From GWC2-56-14 sp043731355 (GTDB taxonomy: Bacteria; Nitrospirota; UBA9217), in the NCBI GenBank assembly GCA_043731355.1, contig JAYTJE010000061.1, positions 1 to 39,506 on the forward strand: a stretch of 39,506 nucleotides of DNA, given 5' to 3'. The translations under genes were made by a program, and so were the position numbers. A model generated the notes under the pieces. It did not search any database, was not told the origin of the DNA, and saw only the letters and a list, made by a program, of their open reading frames with translations. Positions within the stretch are counted from its first letter, which is position 1. Every line of letters starts with the position of its first letter. This document shows positions 8,472-16,347 of the stretch, piece by piece.

Positions 8472-9770
8472 TTGTTCACCGGCATTAAGAACATATTTAA
8501 CATTCCTGAACTCAGAAAACGCGTCCTCTTTACGCTTCTTATGCTCGCGGTATACAGGATCGGCGCGTATATCCCGACCCCTGGAGTACGGGGCGATGCG
8601 CTGAGTCAATATCTGCACCAGGCCGCTGGCGGTTTAATGGGCTTTTTCGATATGTTCTCCGGCGGGGCGCTCTCGCGGGTGACCATTTTTGCGCTCGGGA
8701 TCATGCCGTACATTACCGCGTCGATTGTGCTGCAATTGCTGACGGTGGTCATTCCCCGGTTGCAGGCGCTTGCAAAAGAAGGCGAATCGGGCCGGAAAAA
8801 GATCACCGAGTATACCCGCTATGGAACGGTTGTTATTGCCGCATTCCAGTCCTTCTGGATGGCAGTAGGAATTGAAAAAATGGGCGGCGGCGCGTTTGTA
8901 GAGTCTACGGGGTGGTCCTTCCGCATCCTTACCATGCTCACGCTCACCGCGGGAACCACGTTTATCATGTGGCTGGGAGAGCAGATAACCGAGCGGGGAA
9001 TCGGCAACGGAATATCACTCATCATTTTCGCCGGTATTGTCGCGGGTTTCCCGAGAGCGGTCATTAATACGATTGGCCTGGTGACTGCCGGTGAGATCCC
9101 CTACTTTCTGCTTGCGGTTATTTTGGTCATCATTGTTTCGGTTATTGCGGCCATCATCGTCATGGAGCGGGGCCAGAGAAAAATTGCGGTGCAGTATGCG
9201 CAGCGCATGGTGGGTCGAAAGATCTACAAAGGGCAGAGTACGCATTTGCCGCTCAAGGTCAATTCCGCCGGCGTTATCCCGCCAATATTTGCCTCTTCCA
9301 TCCTGATGTTCCCGGCAACGATCGCGAGCTTTACCGACGTTAGCTGGATCAAGACAATTGCCGGCCAGCTTTCACCGGGACATTTTTTGTATACAACGGT
9401 GTATGTTGTGATGATCGTGTTTTTCGCGTTTTTTTACACAGCGATCGTATTTAATCCCGTTGACATTGCCGAGAACCTGAAAAAATACGGCGGCTTCATT
9501 CCGGGTATCCGTCCGGGGAAAAAGACTTCTGATTATCTGTACCGCGTTTTGACGAGGATTACCCTGGGCGGAGCAATATACCTCTCCGCGGTATGCGTAT
9601 TGCCGGACATTTTCTACAAGGCCTTTAATGTTCCCTTTTATTTCGGAGGGACATCGTTGCTGATCGTCATCGGTGTCGCCCTGGATACGGTGTCCCAGAT
9701 AGAGTCCCACCTTATTCAACGGCACTATGGAGGATTTCTAAAAGGTGTTTCAGTTAAAGGGAGACGTTGA
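8472..9770 (+). CDS. secY: Protein translocase subunit SecY
   Basis: SecY (432 aa) forms the Sec translocation channel in the inner membrane. About ten hydrophobic segments are visible. Diagnostic parts are IPELRKRVLFTLLMLAVYRIG at the start, SGGALSRVTIFALGIMPYI (plug region) and the cytoplasmic loop with YAQRMVGRK. The FIPGIRPGKKTSDYL loop contacts SecA and the ribosome. Translation starts at TTG 8472, only 3 nt after the rplO stop, with GAGG at 8457-8460 inside rplO, suggesting coupling. Confidence 0.97.
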   Translation: MFTGIKNIFNIPELRKRVLFTLLMLAVYRIGAYIPTPGVRGDALSQYLHQAAGGLMGFFDMFSGGALSRVTIFALGIMPYITASIVLQLLTVVIPRLQALAKEGESGRKKITEYTRYGTVVIAAFQSFWMAVGIEKMGGGAFVESTGWSFRILTMLTLTAGTTFIMWLGEQITERGIGNGISLIIFAGIVAGFPRAVINTIGLVTAGEIPYFLLAVILVIIVSVIAAIIVMERGQRKIAVQYAQRMVGRKIYKGQSTHLPLKVNSAGVIPPIFASSILMFPATIASFTDVSWIKTIAGQLSPGHFLYTTVYVVMIVFFAFFYTAIVFNPVDIAENLKKYGGFIPGIRPGKKTSDYLYRVLTRITLGGAIYLSAVCVLPDIFYKAFNVPFYFGGTSLLIVIGVALDTVSQIESHLIQRHYGGFLKGVSVKGRR

Positions 9771-9785
9771 GGATATATTGTACCC

Positions 9786-10532
9786 ATGGTGATTCTCAAG
9801 TCTCTTCAGGAAATAAATAAGATTCATGAAGCCTGTCTCGTCGTAGCGAAGGTGCTGGAAGCAATTCGCACAAAAGTACAGGCAGGCATAACAACTAAAG
9901 AGCTGGATGATTTCGCGGAACAGTTTATCAAAGATGCCGGAGCACAGCCGGCCTTCAAGGGTTACCGCGGTTTTCCGTGTTGCCTCTGTACTTCGGTCAA
10001 TGAACAGGTAGTACACGGCATTCCCTCAAGAAGTGTCGTGCTGAAGCAGGGAGATATACTCAGCATTGACGTCGGAGCGATCGTTGATGGCTTCTATGGT
10101 GATGCCGCAATAACGGTCCCGGTAGGGTCAATTACAAAAGAGGCCGAGCGCCTGATTAAGGTTACGGAAGAATCGTTGTTAAAGGGCATTGCGGAAGCAA
10201 AACCCGGGAATCGGTTGTACGATATTTCCGCGGCCGTCCAGGCGCATGTTGAGGCAAACGGTTTCTCGGTCGTAAGGGAGTTTGTCGGGCACGGCATCGG
10301 AAGAAATCTGCATGAGGACCCGCAGATCCCTAATTTTGGCAAGCGAGGCGGCGGTCCAAGGCTAAAACCCGGAATGGTTCTGGCGATAGAACCCATGGTT
10401 AATGCCGGCGGCTGCCTCACCAAGGTCAAGGAGGACGGCTGGACAGCGGTAACAGCGGATGGATCGCTATCAGCGCATTTCGAGCATACCATTGCAGTCA
10501 TGGCCGATGGACCGCTGATACTCACCAGGTAA
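9786..10532 (+). CDS. map: Type I methionine aminopeptidase
   Basis: Methionine aminopeptidase (248 aa) removes the initiator Met from nascent proteins using two metal ions. The five metal ligands and the substrate His are in recognisable motifs: His in VNEQVVHGIPS, Asp pair in DVGAIVDGFYGDAAI, His in FVGHGIGRNLHEDP, Glu in LAIEPMVN and Glu in AHFEHTIAV. It directly follows secY; the adk gene often found between them is missing. ATG 9786 is used, with GTG 9789 as an alternative. Confidence 0.97.
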   Translation: MVILKSLQEINKIHEACLVVAKVLEAIRTKVQAGITTKELDDFAEQFIKDAGAQPAFKGYRGFPCCLCTSVNEQVVHGIPSRSVVLKQGDILSIDVGAIVDGFYGDAAITVPVGSITKEAERLIKVTEESLLKGIAEAKPGNRLYDISAAVQAHVEANGFSVVREFVGHGIGRNLHEDPQIPNFGKRGGGPRLKPGMVLAIEPMVNAGGCLTKVKEDGWTAVTADGSLSAHFEHTIAVMADGPLILTR

Positions 10533-10578
10533 AAGAGCGAATGTCATCGAAGGGTTCGATGCGGAATACCGAGAGATT

Positions 10579-10797
10579 ATGGCGAAAGAAGATTCAATAG
10601 AAGTCCAGGGGACCGTTTTAGAAACACTGCCGAACGCCATGTTTCGTGTCGAAATGGAAAATGGCCATAAGATTCTTGCGCATATATCAGGAAAGATGCG
10701 GATGCATTTTATTAAGATACTGCCGGGCGACAAGGTCACCGTGGAACTAACTCCCTATGACCTCACCCGGGGCAGGATAACCTATCGCTTCAAGTAA
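10579..10797 (+). CDS. infA: Translation initiation factor IF-1
   Basis: IF-1 (72 aa, the family length) binds the 30S A site during initiation. It is a single OB fold with the conserved KEDSIEVQGTVLETLPNAMF, GHKILAHISGKMRMHFIKIL and LTPYDLTRGRITYR segments. The map-infA-rpmJ order is standard for this locus. Confidence 0.98.
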   Translation: MAKEDSIEVQGTVLETLPNAMFRVEMENGHKILAHISGKMRMHFIKILPGDKVTVELTPYDLTRGRITYRFK

Positions 10798-10854
10798 CTT
10801 CCCGGAAACGGGTTTCGTAAATAACTATAACGAGTAAGGTGGAAGCAGGTACTT

Positions 10855-10968
10855 ATGAAAGTTCGTTCTTCTGTACGAAAGATATGCACCAAATGCAAGG
10901 TTATCCGCCGCAAGGGAATTGTGCGCGTGATATGTGAAAATGCACGGCATAAACAGCGGCAGGGATAG
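10855..10968 (+). CDS. rpmJ: 50S ribosomal protein L36
   Basis: Ribosomal protein L36 (37 aa) reads MKVRSSVRKICTKCKVIRRK followed by GIVRVICENARHKQRQG. It has the zinc-ribbon ligand set Cys-x2-Cys-x12-Cys-x4-His of the zinc-containing form. It lies between infA and rpsM as in most bacteria. GGTGGAAG upstream is a modest SD. The gene is short but unambiguous. Confidence 0.97.
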   Translation: MKVRSSVRKICTKCKVIRRKGIVRVICENARHKQRQG

Positions 10969-11034
10969 GATGGCCGAGTTACGCGGATCACGATGACCGT
11001 GCAATACGGATAGCATCGCGATTGAGGAGGAAAT

Positions 11035-11421
11035 GTGGCACGAATTGCCGGAGTGGATCTACCGAAGGAAAAAAAGATAGAAATTGCCCTGACCTATATT
11101 TTTGGAATAGGAAAGACCTCGGCGAAAAAGATTCTGATTGAAGCGGGGATTGATCCGGCCATGAAGAGCGGCGATCTTGCCGAGTCTGATGTTCTGAAGA
11201 TCCGCACCATTCTCGACCGTGATTATGTCGTGGAGGGAGATCTCCGTAGAGATGTGACGATGAATATCAAGCGGTTGATGGATATTGGCAGCTATCGAGG
11301 GCTCAGACACCGCAAAGGCCTGCCGGCACGAGGGCAGAGAACGAAGACCAATGCAAGGACCCGGAAGGGGCCCAAACGGTCAGCGATGTCAGGCAAGAAG
11401 AAGTCGTTAGCTAAAAAGTAG
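11035..11421 (+). CDS. rpsM: 30S ribosomal protein S13
   Basis: Ribosomal protein S13 (128 aa) contacts P-site tRNA and S19. It starts (V/M)ARIAGVDLPKEKKIEIALT, has the helix-hairpin-helix segment GIGKTSAKKIL, and ends with the basic GLRHRKGLPARGQRTKTNAR tail. The start is GTG 11035, preceded by GAGGAGG. Confidence 0.97.
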   Translation: MARIAGVDLPKEKKIEIALTYIFGIGKTSAKKILIEAGIDPAMKSGDLAESDVLKIRTILDRDYVVEGDLRRDVTMNIKRLMDIGSYRGLRHRKGLPARGQRTKTNARTRKGPKRSAMSGKKKSLAKK

Positions 11422-11488
11422 AACAGAACGTGCGTTTCGGCGATTGGTGCTTTTTTGCATCAAGTGCGATGCGCCTTGAGGAGGATAG

Positions 11489-11863
11489 ATGGCCAAGAAG
11501 GGCAAAGAACGAAAAAATGTATCCATGGGTGTGGCCCACATCCATGCATCGTTTAACAATACGATCGTGACCATCACGGATACTGTAGGTAATGTGCTTT
11601 CATGGTCCAGTGCCGGGAATAAAGGTTTCAAAGGATCGAGGAAGAGCACTCCATTTGCATCTCAGCTCGCAGCGGAAACCGCCGCCAAGAAAGCAATGGA
11701 GCACGGCATGCGGCAGGTTGAGGTCTATGTAAAGGGTCCGGGTACCGGTCGGGAATCGGCGATCAGGTCGATTCAGGCGGCAGGTCTGGAGATTGTCGCA
11801 ATCAAAGATGTGACGCCCATACCGCATAATGGATGCAGACCGCCGAAAAGAAGACGGGTTTAA
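11489..11863 (+). CDS. rpsK: 30S ribosomal protein S11
   Basis: Ribosomal protein S11 (124 aa) is part of the 30S platform. Diagnostic segments are HIHASFNNTIVTITDTVGNV, GFKGSRKSTPFA and the C-terminal ITPIPHNGCRPPKRRRV-like end (here VTPIPHNGCRPPKRRRV). An SD GAGGAGG precedes the ATG. A small hairpin-forming stretch lies in the gap after rpsM (about 11456-11472); its role is unknown. Confidence 0.97.
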   Translation: MAKKGKERKNVSMGVAHIHASFNNTIVTITDTVGNVLSWSSAGNKGFKGSRKSTPFASQLAAETAAKKAMEHGMRQVEVYVKGPGTGRESAIRSIQAAGLEIVAIKDVTPIPHNGCRPPKRRRV

Positions 11864-11878
11864 CACAGGAGGAATCAC

Positions 11879-12508
11879 GTGGCGCGCTATATTGGATCAG
11901 TTTGTAAACTCTGCAGACGGGAAGGTACGAAGCTCTTTCTGAAGGCTGAGCGTTGTTATACAGATAAATGCGGTATCACGCGGAGAAGCTATCCCCCCGG
12001 ACAGCATGGTCAGGCGCGTATAAAGCATTCTGAGTATAGCCTGCAGCTCAGGGAAAAACAGAAGATTAAGCGGGTCTACGGCGTTCTCGAGGGACAGTTC
12101 CGTGGTTATTTCGAAAAAGCCGAGCGGATGAAAGGCATCACGGGCGATAACCTGTTGCAGCTCCTCGAAAGAAGGCTCGATAACGTAGTTCAGCGCATGG
12201 GTTTTGCCGGCGCTAAAAAAGAGGCCCGCCAGTTGGTACGGCACGGGCACATGCTGGTGAACGGTAAAAAGGTCAACATCCCCTCGTACCTGCTGAAGGC
12301 GGGTGATGTAGTGGAATTGCGTGAAAAAAGCAAAGGGATCGAACAGATTACGCAAACCCTTGCGGCAATTGAAAAACGCGGATTTCCCGCGTGGCTTGAG
12401 ATAGATAAGGCCGCGTTCAGGGGCAAGGTCCTGACGTTGCCGGCCCGCGATGAGTGTACGCTCCCGACGGTCAAGGAACAGCTTGTCGTCGAGCTCTACT
12501 CAAAGTAA
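11879..12508 (+). CDS. rpsD: 30S ribosomal protein S4
   Basis: Ribosomal protein S4 (209 aa) nucleates 30S assembly. The N-terminus has a four-Cys zinc site (SVCKLCRREG ... RCYTDKCG), followed by the RRSYPPGQHGQ motif. The S4 RNA-binding domain spans about residues 98-160 (RRLDNVVQRMGFA ... HGHMLVNGKKVNIPSY). GTG 11879 is the start, with an AGGAGGAA SD. S4 represses the alpha operon in some bacteria; no target was identified here. Confidence 0.97.
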   Translation: MARYIGSVCKLCRREGTKLFLKAERCYTDKCGITRRSYPPGQHGQARIKHSEYSLQLREKQKIKRVYGVLEGQFRGYFEKAERMKGITGDNLLQLLERRLDNVVQRMGFAGAKKEARQLVRHGHMLVNGKKVNIPSYLLKAGDVVELREKSKGIEQITQTLAAIEKRGFPAWLEIDKAAFRGKVLTLPARDECTLPTVKEQLVVELYSK

Positions 12509-12622
12509 TAGCACTGGTTCGTTAAATAGGGTAAGGCTCAGGGGCGGCCCGGTTTACTCCGGATGTCTATACGGACCTCTGTAGTCCTCATGAAAGTTTT
12601 TTCACTCCGTTATGGAGGAAGC

Positions 12623-13645
12623 ATGCTTAAGAAAGCAAAAGATTTCCAGATGCCTAAAAAACTTCAGTATGATCCCAAAAAGATCACTGATACCTATGGT
12701 AAATTTACCGCCGAACCGCTGGAACGTGGTTTTGGAACAACGCTGGGCAATTCGCTTCGCAGAGTGCTTTTGTCGTCTCTGGAGGGGTCTGCAATCACCT
12801 CCCTGAAGATCAGCGGTGTGCAGCATGAGTTTTCCAGCATTCCCGGGGTCGTGGAGGATACGACCGATCTGATCCTCAACCTCAAGGAAGTGCGGTTGAA
12901 GTTGCACACGGATAAGCCGAAGACGCTTGCGCTGAAAGCCAAGGGCCCCGGCGAAGTTACCGCCAAGGATATCGTGGCGGATGCAGAGGTTGAGATTCTG
13001 AACCCTGAACTTCATCTTGCCACGATCGATAAAAACGGAAAGATCGAAGTTGAAATGCGAGCCCGGCGCGGCAGGGGCTATGTCTCCTCTGACAAGAATA
13101 AAGAGCCGGGTCAAGCCATTGGTCTCATTCCGATCGACGCTATCTTTTCACCGATTAGAAAAGTCAATTTCAAGGTTGAAAATGCGCGCGTTGGGCAGGA
13201 GACCGATTACGATAAGCTGGTGCTTGAGGTGTGGACCGATGGAAGCATCCGTCCTGATGATGCCGTAGCCCATGCCTCAAAGCTGTTGAAGGACCATCTG
13301 TCCATATTCATCCATCTTCCCGAAGAAGAGGAAGATGCGCCTGTTACGGAAGAGGAGATCAAAAAAGTCCCCTCCTTTAACGAGAACCTGTTGCGCAGCG
13401 TGAATGAACTTGAACTTTCGGTCCGCGCCGCCAACTGCCTCAAGAATGCCGGTATTGAGACCATCGCGGAAATGGTCCAGAAGACGGAAAGCGAGATGCT
13501 GAAGACCAAAAACTTCGGCAGGAAATCATTGAACGAGATCAAGGAAATTCTCGCGGATATGGGCTTGGGTCTGGGCCTCAAGGTTGACGATAAGATCGTA
13601 ACAGAGGCACGGCGCCTGCTGGCGGAAAAACCGAGCGAGAGTTAA
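12623..13645 (+). CDS. rpoA: RNA polymerase alpha subunit
   Basis: RpoA (340 aa from this start) dimerises to scaffold RNA polymerase and recognises UP elements. The N-terminal domain shows GRFTAEPLERGFG-like sequence (here GKFTAEPLERGFGTTLGNSL) and RRVLLSSLEGSAI. The alpha-CTD begins near residue 265 (LLRSVNELELSVRAANCLKN) with FGRKSLNEIKEIL. The reading frame is open from 12563, but ATG 12623 has GGAGGA at 12614-12619 and matches the family N-terminus, so it is preferred. Confidence 0.97.
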   Translation: MLKKAKDFQMPKKLQYDPKKITDTYGKFTAEPLERGFGTTLGNSLRRVLLSSLEGSAITSLKISGVQHEFSSIPGVVEDTTDLILNLKEVRLKLHTDKPKTLALKAKGPGEVTAKDIVADAEVEILNPELHLATIDKNGKIEVEMRARRGRGYVSSDKNKEPGQAIGLIPIDAIFSPIRKVNFKVENARVGQETDYDKLVLEVWTDGSIRPDDAVAHASKLLKDHLSIFIHLPEEEEDAPVTEEEIKKVPSFNENLLRSVNELELSVRAANCLKNAGIETIAEMVQKTESEMLKTKNFGRKSLNEIKEILADMGLGLGLKVDDKIVTEARRLLAEKPSES

Positions 13646-13676
13646 TAAATCCACTACTGGAAATAAGGATATCGCA

Positions 13677-14075
13677 ATGAGACATGCATGTACAGGCAGG
13701 CAGTTTGGGAGAGATAGTTCGCACCGGAAAGCATTGCTCCGGATGCTCGTGACGGCGCTGCTGAAGAACGAAAAGATCGAAACGACCGTGGCCAAGGCCA
13801 AGGAGCTTCGCCCGCTGGCTGAAAAAATGATTACCCTGGGTAAACGGGGTGATCTTCACGCAAGACGACAGGCGCTCAGCTTTATTCATGATGAAACAGT
13901 GGTAAGCGGCCTTTTCACCAATATTGCCCCGCGTTTTGCGACCAGGAACGGGGGATATACCAGAATTACCCTGACCCGCAACCGGCCTGGTGATGCGGCT
14001 CCTATGGCTGTAATTGAGCTCATAGAACGACAAAAGCGGGACACACCCGCGGCCAAGGGAGCGGAAAAGGCCTAA
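13677..14075 (+). CDS. rplQ: 50S ribosomal protein L17
   Basis: Ribosomal protein L17 (132 aa) is the last gene of the alpha operon. The segment FGRDSSHRKALLRMLVTALL and the EKIETTVAKAKELRPLAEKM region are diagnostic, as is GGYTRITLTRNRPGDAAPMAVIEL split over the C-terminal half. A strong terminator follows about 60 nt downstream. Confidence 0.97.
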   Translation: MRHACTGRQFGRDSSHRKALLRMLVTALLKNEKIETTVAKAKELRPLAEKMITLGKRGDLHARRQALSFIHDETVVSGLFTNIAPRFATRNGGYTRITLTRNRPGDAAPMAVIELIERQKRDTPAAKGAEKA

Positions 14076-14136
14076 CGACATGACGCGGAATACTCGCTGT
14101 TGATGCGCAGCGAACTATAATGGTACGATGGTATGA

Positions 14137-14166
14137 AGGCAAGGGATTGATCCCTTGCCTTTTTTT
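14137..14166 (+). terminator. Rho-independent terminator of the ribosomal supercluster
   Basis: A perfect 10-bp stem (AGGCAAGGGA at 14137-14146, TCCCTTGCCT at 14151-14160) with a TTGA loop runs straight into seven T residues. It closes the rplD-rplQ transcription unit and separates it from the signalling operon. Confidence 0.93.
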
Positions 14167-14220
14167 ATGGCGTTTGCAATGAAAATTATGGTAAAATCAT
14201 CAATCGTAACTTCAACTTAT

Positions 14221-16347
14221 ATGGCTGACCATAATAAAAAACGTCCGGATTTTTTTACGCGCATGGGCCAGTTCGTCTCACGGTGGTGGGGAGGAATTGG
14301 ATGCAGGGTCTCTTTCTTCATCGCGACAGCGCTGTTGCTTGTCTCATTCCTCATGGGCCTGTTTTTTTATCGGGAAGGGACGGCGATGGTTGATGAGGAG
14401 ATCCGCGGCCGCGCCCTGTATGTCGCTCGACAACTCTCCTCGCTGACGATGGATGATATCCTCACCGAAAATCGTCACGATATCTACAAAAAAATAACCC
14501 CGCTCTTTCTGCCAGAGGATGAAGGTCACGCCGGCAGCGATCTCCTCTACGTCATGATATATCGGAGTGATGGGACGCTCATCATCGGCACCAGTGCCAC
14601 GGCGGCATTCTTTAACAGCGATTCATATTTTTACACCTTGCCTGCGGGCAATAAAATGATGATCGACGACGTTACGCTCAGCCCCGAGATGAAAAAATCG
14701 ATTGCCCCCGTTTTTTTATTCAATCACGCCGGTGTCTACGATCTGACCGTTCCGGTGATGGAGGGACAAGAGCGGTCCGGTTTTGTCCGAGTCGGCCTGT
14801 CAAGCCAGCGATATGCGGAAAAATTTACCGGCTTGGCAAAAAAAGCGTCTGTTGCGCTCATCGGCATCCTCCTGGTGGGACTGGTCTTTAGTCAGATTAT
14901 CACGATCGGCATCACGAAACCGATACACGGACTCAGTGACGCCGTTGACCTGCTGGGCCAGCAAAACTGGGAAACGCCGTTTCCGGTCACCGGCAAGGAC
15001 GAGATCAGCAAGCTCGGCCAGGCCTTCAACCAGATGGCGCTTACGTTGAAGCAGCGGGAAGCAAGTTTGTCCAGCTGGAACAGGGACCTGTTCATCCTTC
15101 ATACCGCCGGTCTTGACCTTATGGAGAGTCTCGAGCTCGAGACGCTGGTGGCCAAGATAGCCGCGCGCGCCGATGATCTTGTCCGGGCCGACACAACGGC
15201 GGTATCCGTATTGAACAATAAAGATTTTAGTCTGCGGTATCTTGGTTTGCATGGAAGCAAAAAACAGATTCTCATGGACCAGCAAATTCCGCTCGAAGCA
15301 GGGGGGATCTACAATTGGCTCGCCTGCTACGGCACCCCGCTCCTTATTCCGGATGCGCAGTCCGATTTCAGATTTGACGGCGGGCACATGAAAACACTCG
15401 GCATCAAAACGATTATGATGGCGCCGCTTTGGTCCTCGAATACCTTGACCGGCCTGCTCACGGTTGTCAATAAAAAAGGCGGCGGCAGTTTTGATAAACA
15501 TGACCTGCGCCTGTTTACCGTTTTTGGCAACTTGGCCGGGGCGGCGTTGCAGAACGCCTCGCTGTATACGGACCTTAGCGTGAAAATGCTGGAGCTGAAA
15601 AGCGCCCAGCAGCAGCTGGTCCATTCCTCGAAAATGGCCGCGATCGGCGAGCTTGCCGCGAACGTCGCCCATGAGATCAATAACCCGCTGACGAGTGTTC
15701 TGGGCTATACGACCTACCTGTTGAAGACCGCGGAGCTGGGCGAAGCCCCACGGCGGATGCTTGGCATGATGGAGCAGGAAACATTGCGCGTGAGAAAGAT
15801 TATCAGAAATCTTCTGGACTTTTCCCGGCGGAAACCTTCCCGAATGCAGCCTGCCGATCTGCGTATGCCGGTCAAGGAAACCATGGCGCTGGTGCAGGGT
15901 ATGGCGGAATCCTCCGCAATCCGTGTCGTGGAGGAGTACCCGGCTGATCCGGTCACGGTCAATATGGACCATGATGAAATTAAACAGGTGTTCATAAACA
16001 TTGCGTATAATGCCTTGCAGGCCATGCCCTCGGGCGGTGAGTTCCGCGTCCGGATCAGTACGGCACGGGACTATCGGGTTACGGTGGAATTTGGCGATAC
16101 CGGTGTAGGCATTGCTCCGGAAAATTTGAACAAGATATTCGAGCCATTTTTTTCAACCAAGGAAAACGGCGACGGCACCGGGCTCGGTCTTTCAATCAGC
16201 TATCGGATAATCCAGAACCACGGTGGCACGATCGATGCCGCAAGTCAGGTCGGACAGGGCGCCGTTTTCAGGGTAACGCTTCCGTTGTATGAGAAGCCGG
16301 CGGGGATGACCCAGGCAGTAGACCGGGAGGAAGGGAAAACGGTATGA
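14221..16347 (+). CDS. Membrane sensor histidine kinase (HAMP-GAF-HisKA-HATPase)
   Basis: A 708-aa sensor kinase. Membrane helices at about 31-50 and 208-230 enclose a periplasmic sensor of about 155 aa. HAMP follows (ITKPIHGLSDAV...), then a GAF domain at about 300-450, a dimerisation domain with phospho-acceptor H484 in NVAHEINNPL, and an ATPase domain with FEPFFSTKENGDGTGLGLS. It overlaps the next kinase gene by 4 nt. The frame is open from TTG 14155 inside the terminator; ATG 14167, 14188 and 14221 are possible starts with no clear SD, and 14221 gives the most natural N-terminus. The ligand is unknown. Confidence 0.9.
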   Translation: MADHNKKRPDFFTRMGQFVSRWWGGIGCRVSFFIATALLLVSFLMGLFFYREGTAMVDEEIRGRALYVARQLSSLTMDDILTENRHDIYKKITPLFLPEDEGHAGSDLLYVMIYRSDGTLIIGTSATAAFFNSDSYFYTLPAGNKMMIDDVTLSPEMKKSIAPVFLFNHAGVYDLTVPVMEGQERSGFVRVGLSSQRYAEKFTGLAKKASVALIGILLVGLVFSQIITIGITKPIHGLSDAVDLLGQQNWETPFPVTGKDEISKLGQAFNQMALTLKQREASLSSWNRDLFILHTAGLDLMESLELETLVAKIAARADDLVRADTTAVSVLNNKDFSLRYLGLHGSKKQILMDQQIPLEAGGIYNWLACYGTPLLIPDAQSDFRFDGGHMKTLGIKTIMMAPLWSSNTLTGLLTVVNKKGGGSFDKHDLRLFTVFGNLAGAALQNASLYTDLSVKMLELKSAQQQLVHSSKMAAIGELAANVAHEINNPLTSVLGYTTYLLKTAELGEAPRRMLGMMEQETLRVRKIIRNLLDFSRRKPSRMQPADLRMPVKETMALVQGMAESSAIRVVEEYPADPVTVNMDHDEIKQVFINIAYNALQAMPSGGEFRVRISTARDYRVTVEFGDTGVGIAPENLNKIFEPFFSTKENGDGTGLGLSISYRIIQNHGGTIDAASQVGQGAVFRVTLPLYEKPAGMTQAVDREEGKTV

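Noticed and set aside
14116..14121. Perfect TATAAT upstream of the signalling operon
   Set aside because: No -35 element is at a suitable distance, and the rplQ terminator lies about 10 nt after the predicted start, so it would not drive the kinases.
14800..15972. A 390-codon minus-strand frame opposite the first kinase
   Set aside because: It is antisense to clear HAMP, GAF and HisKA domains, has no recognisable motif or SD, and is explained by codon bias of the + strand gene.
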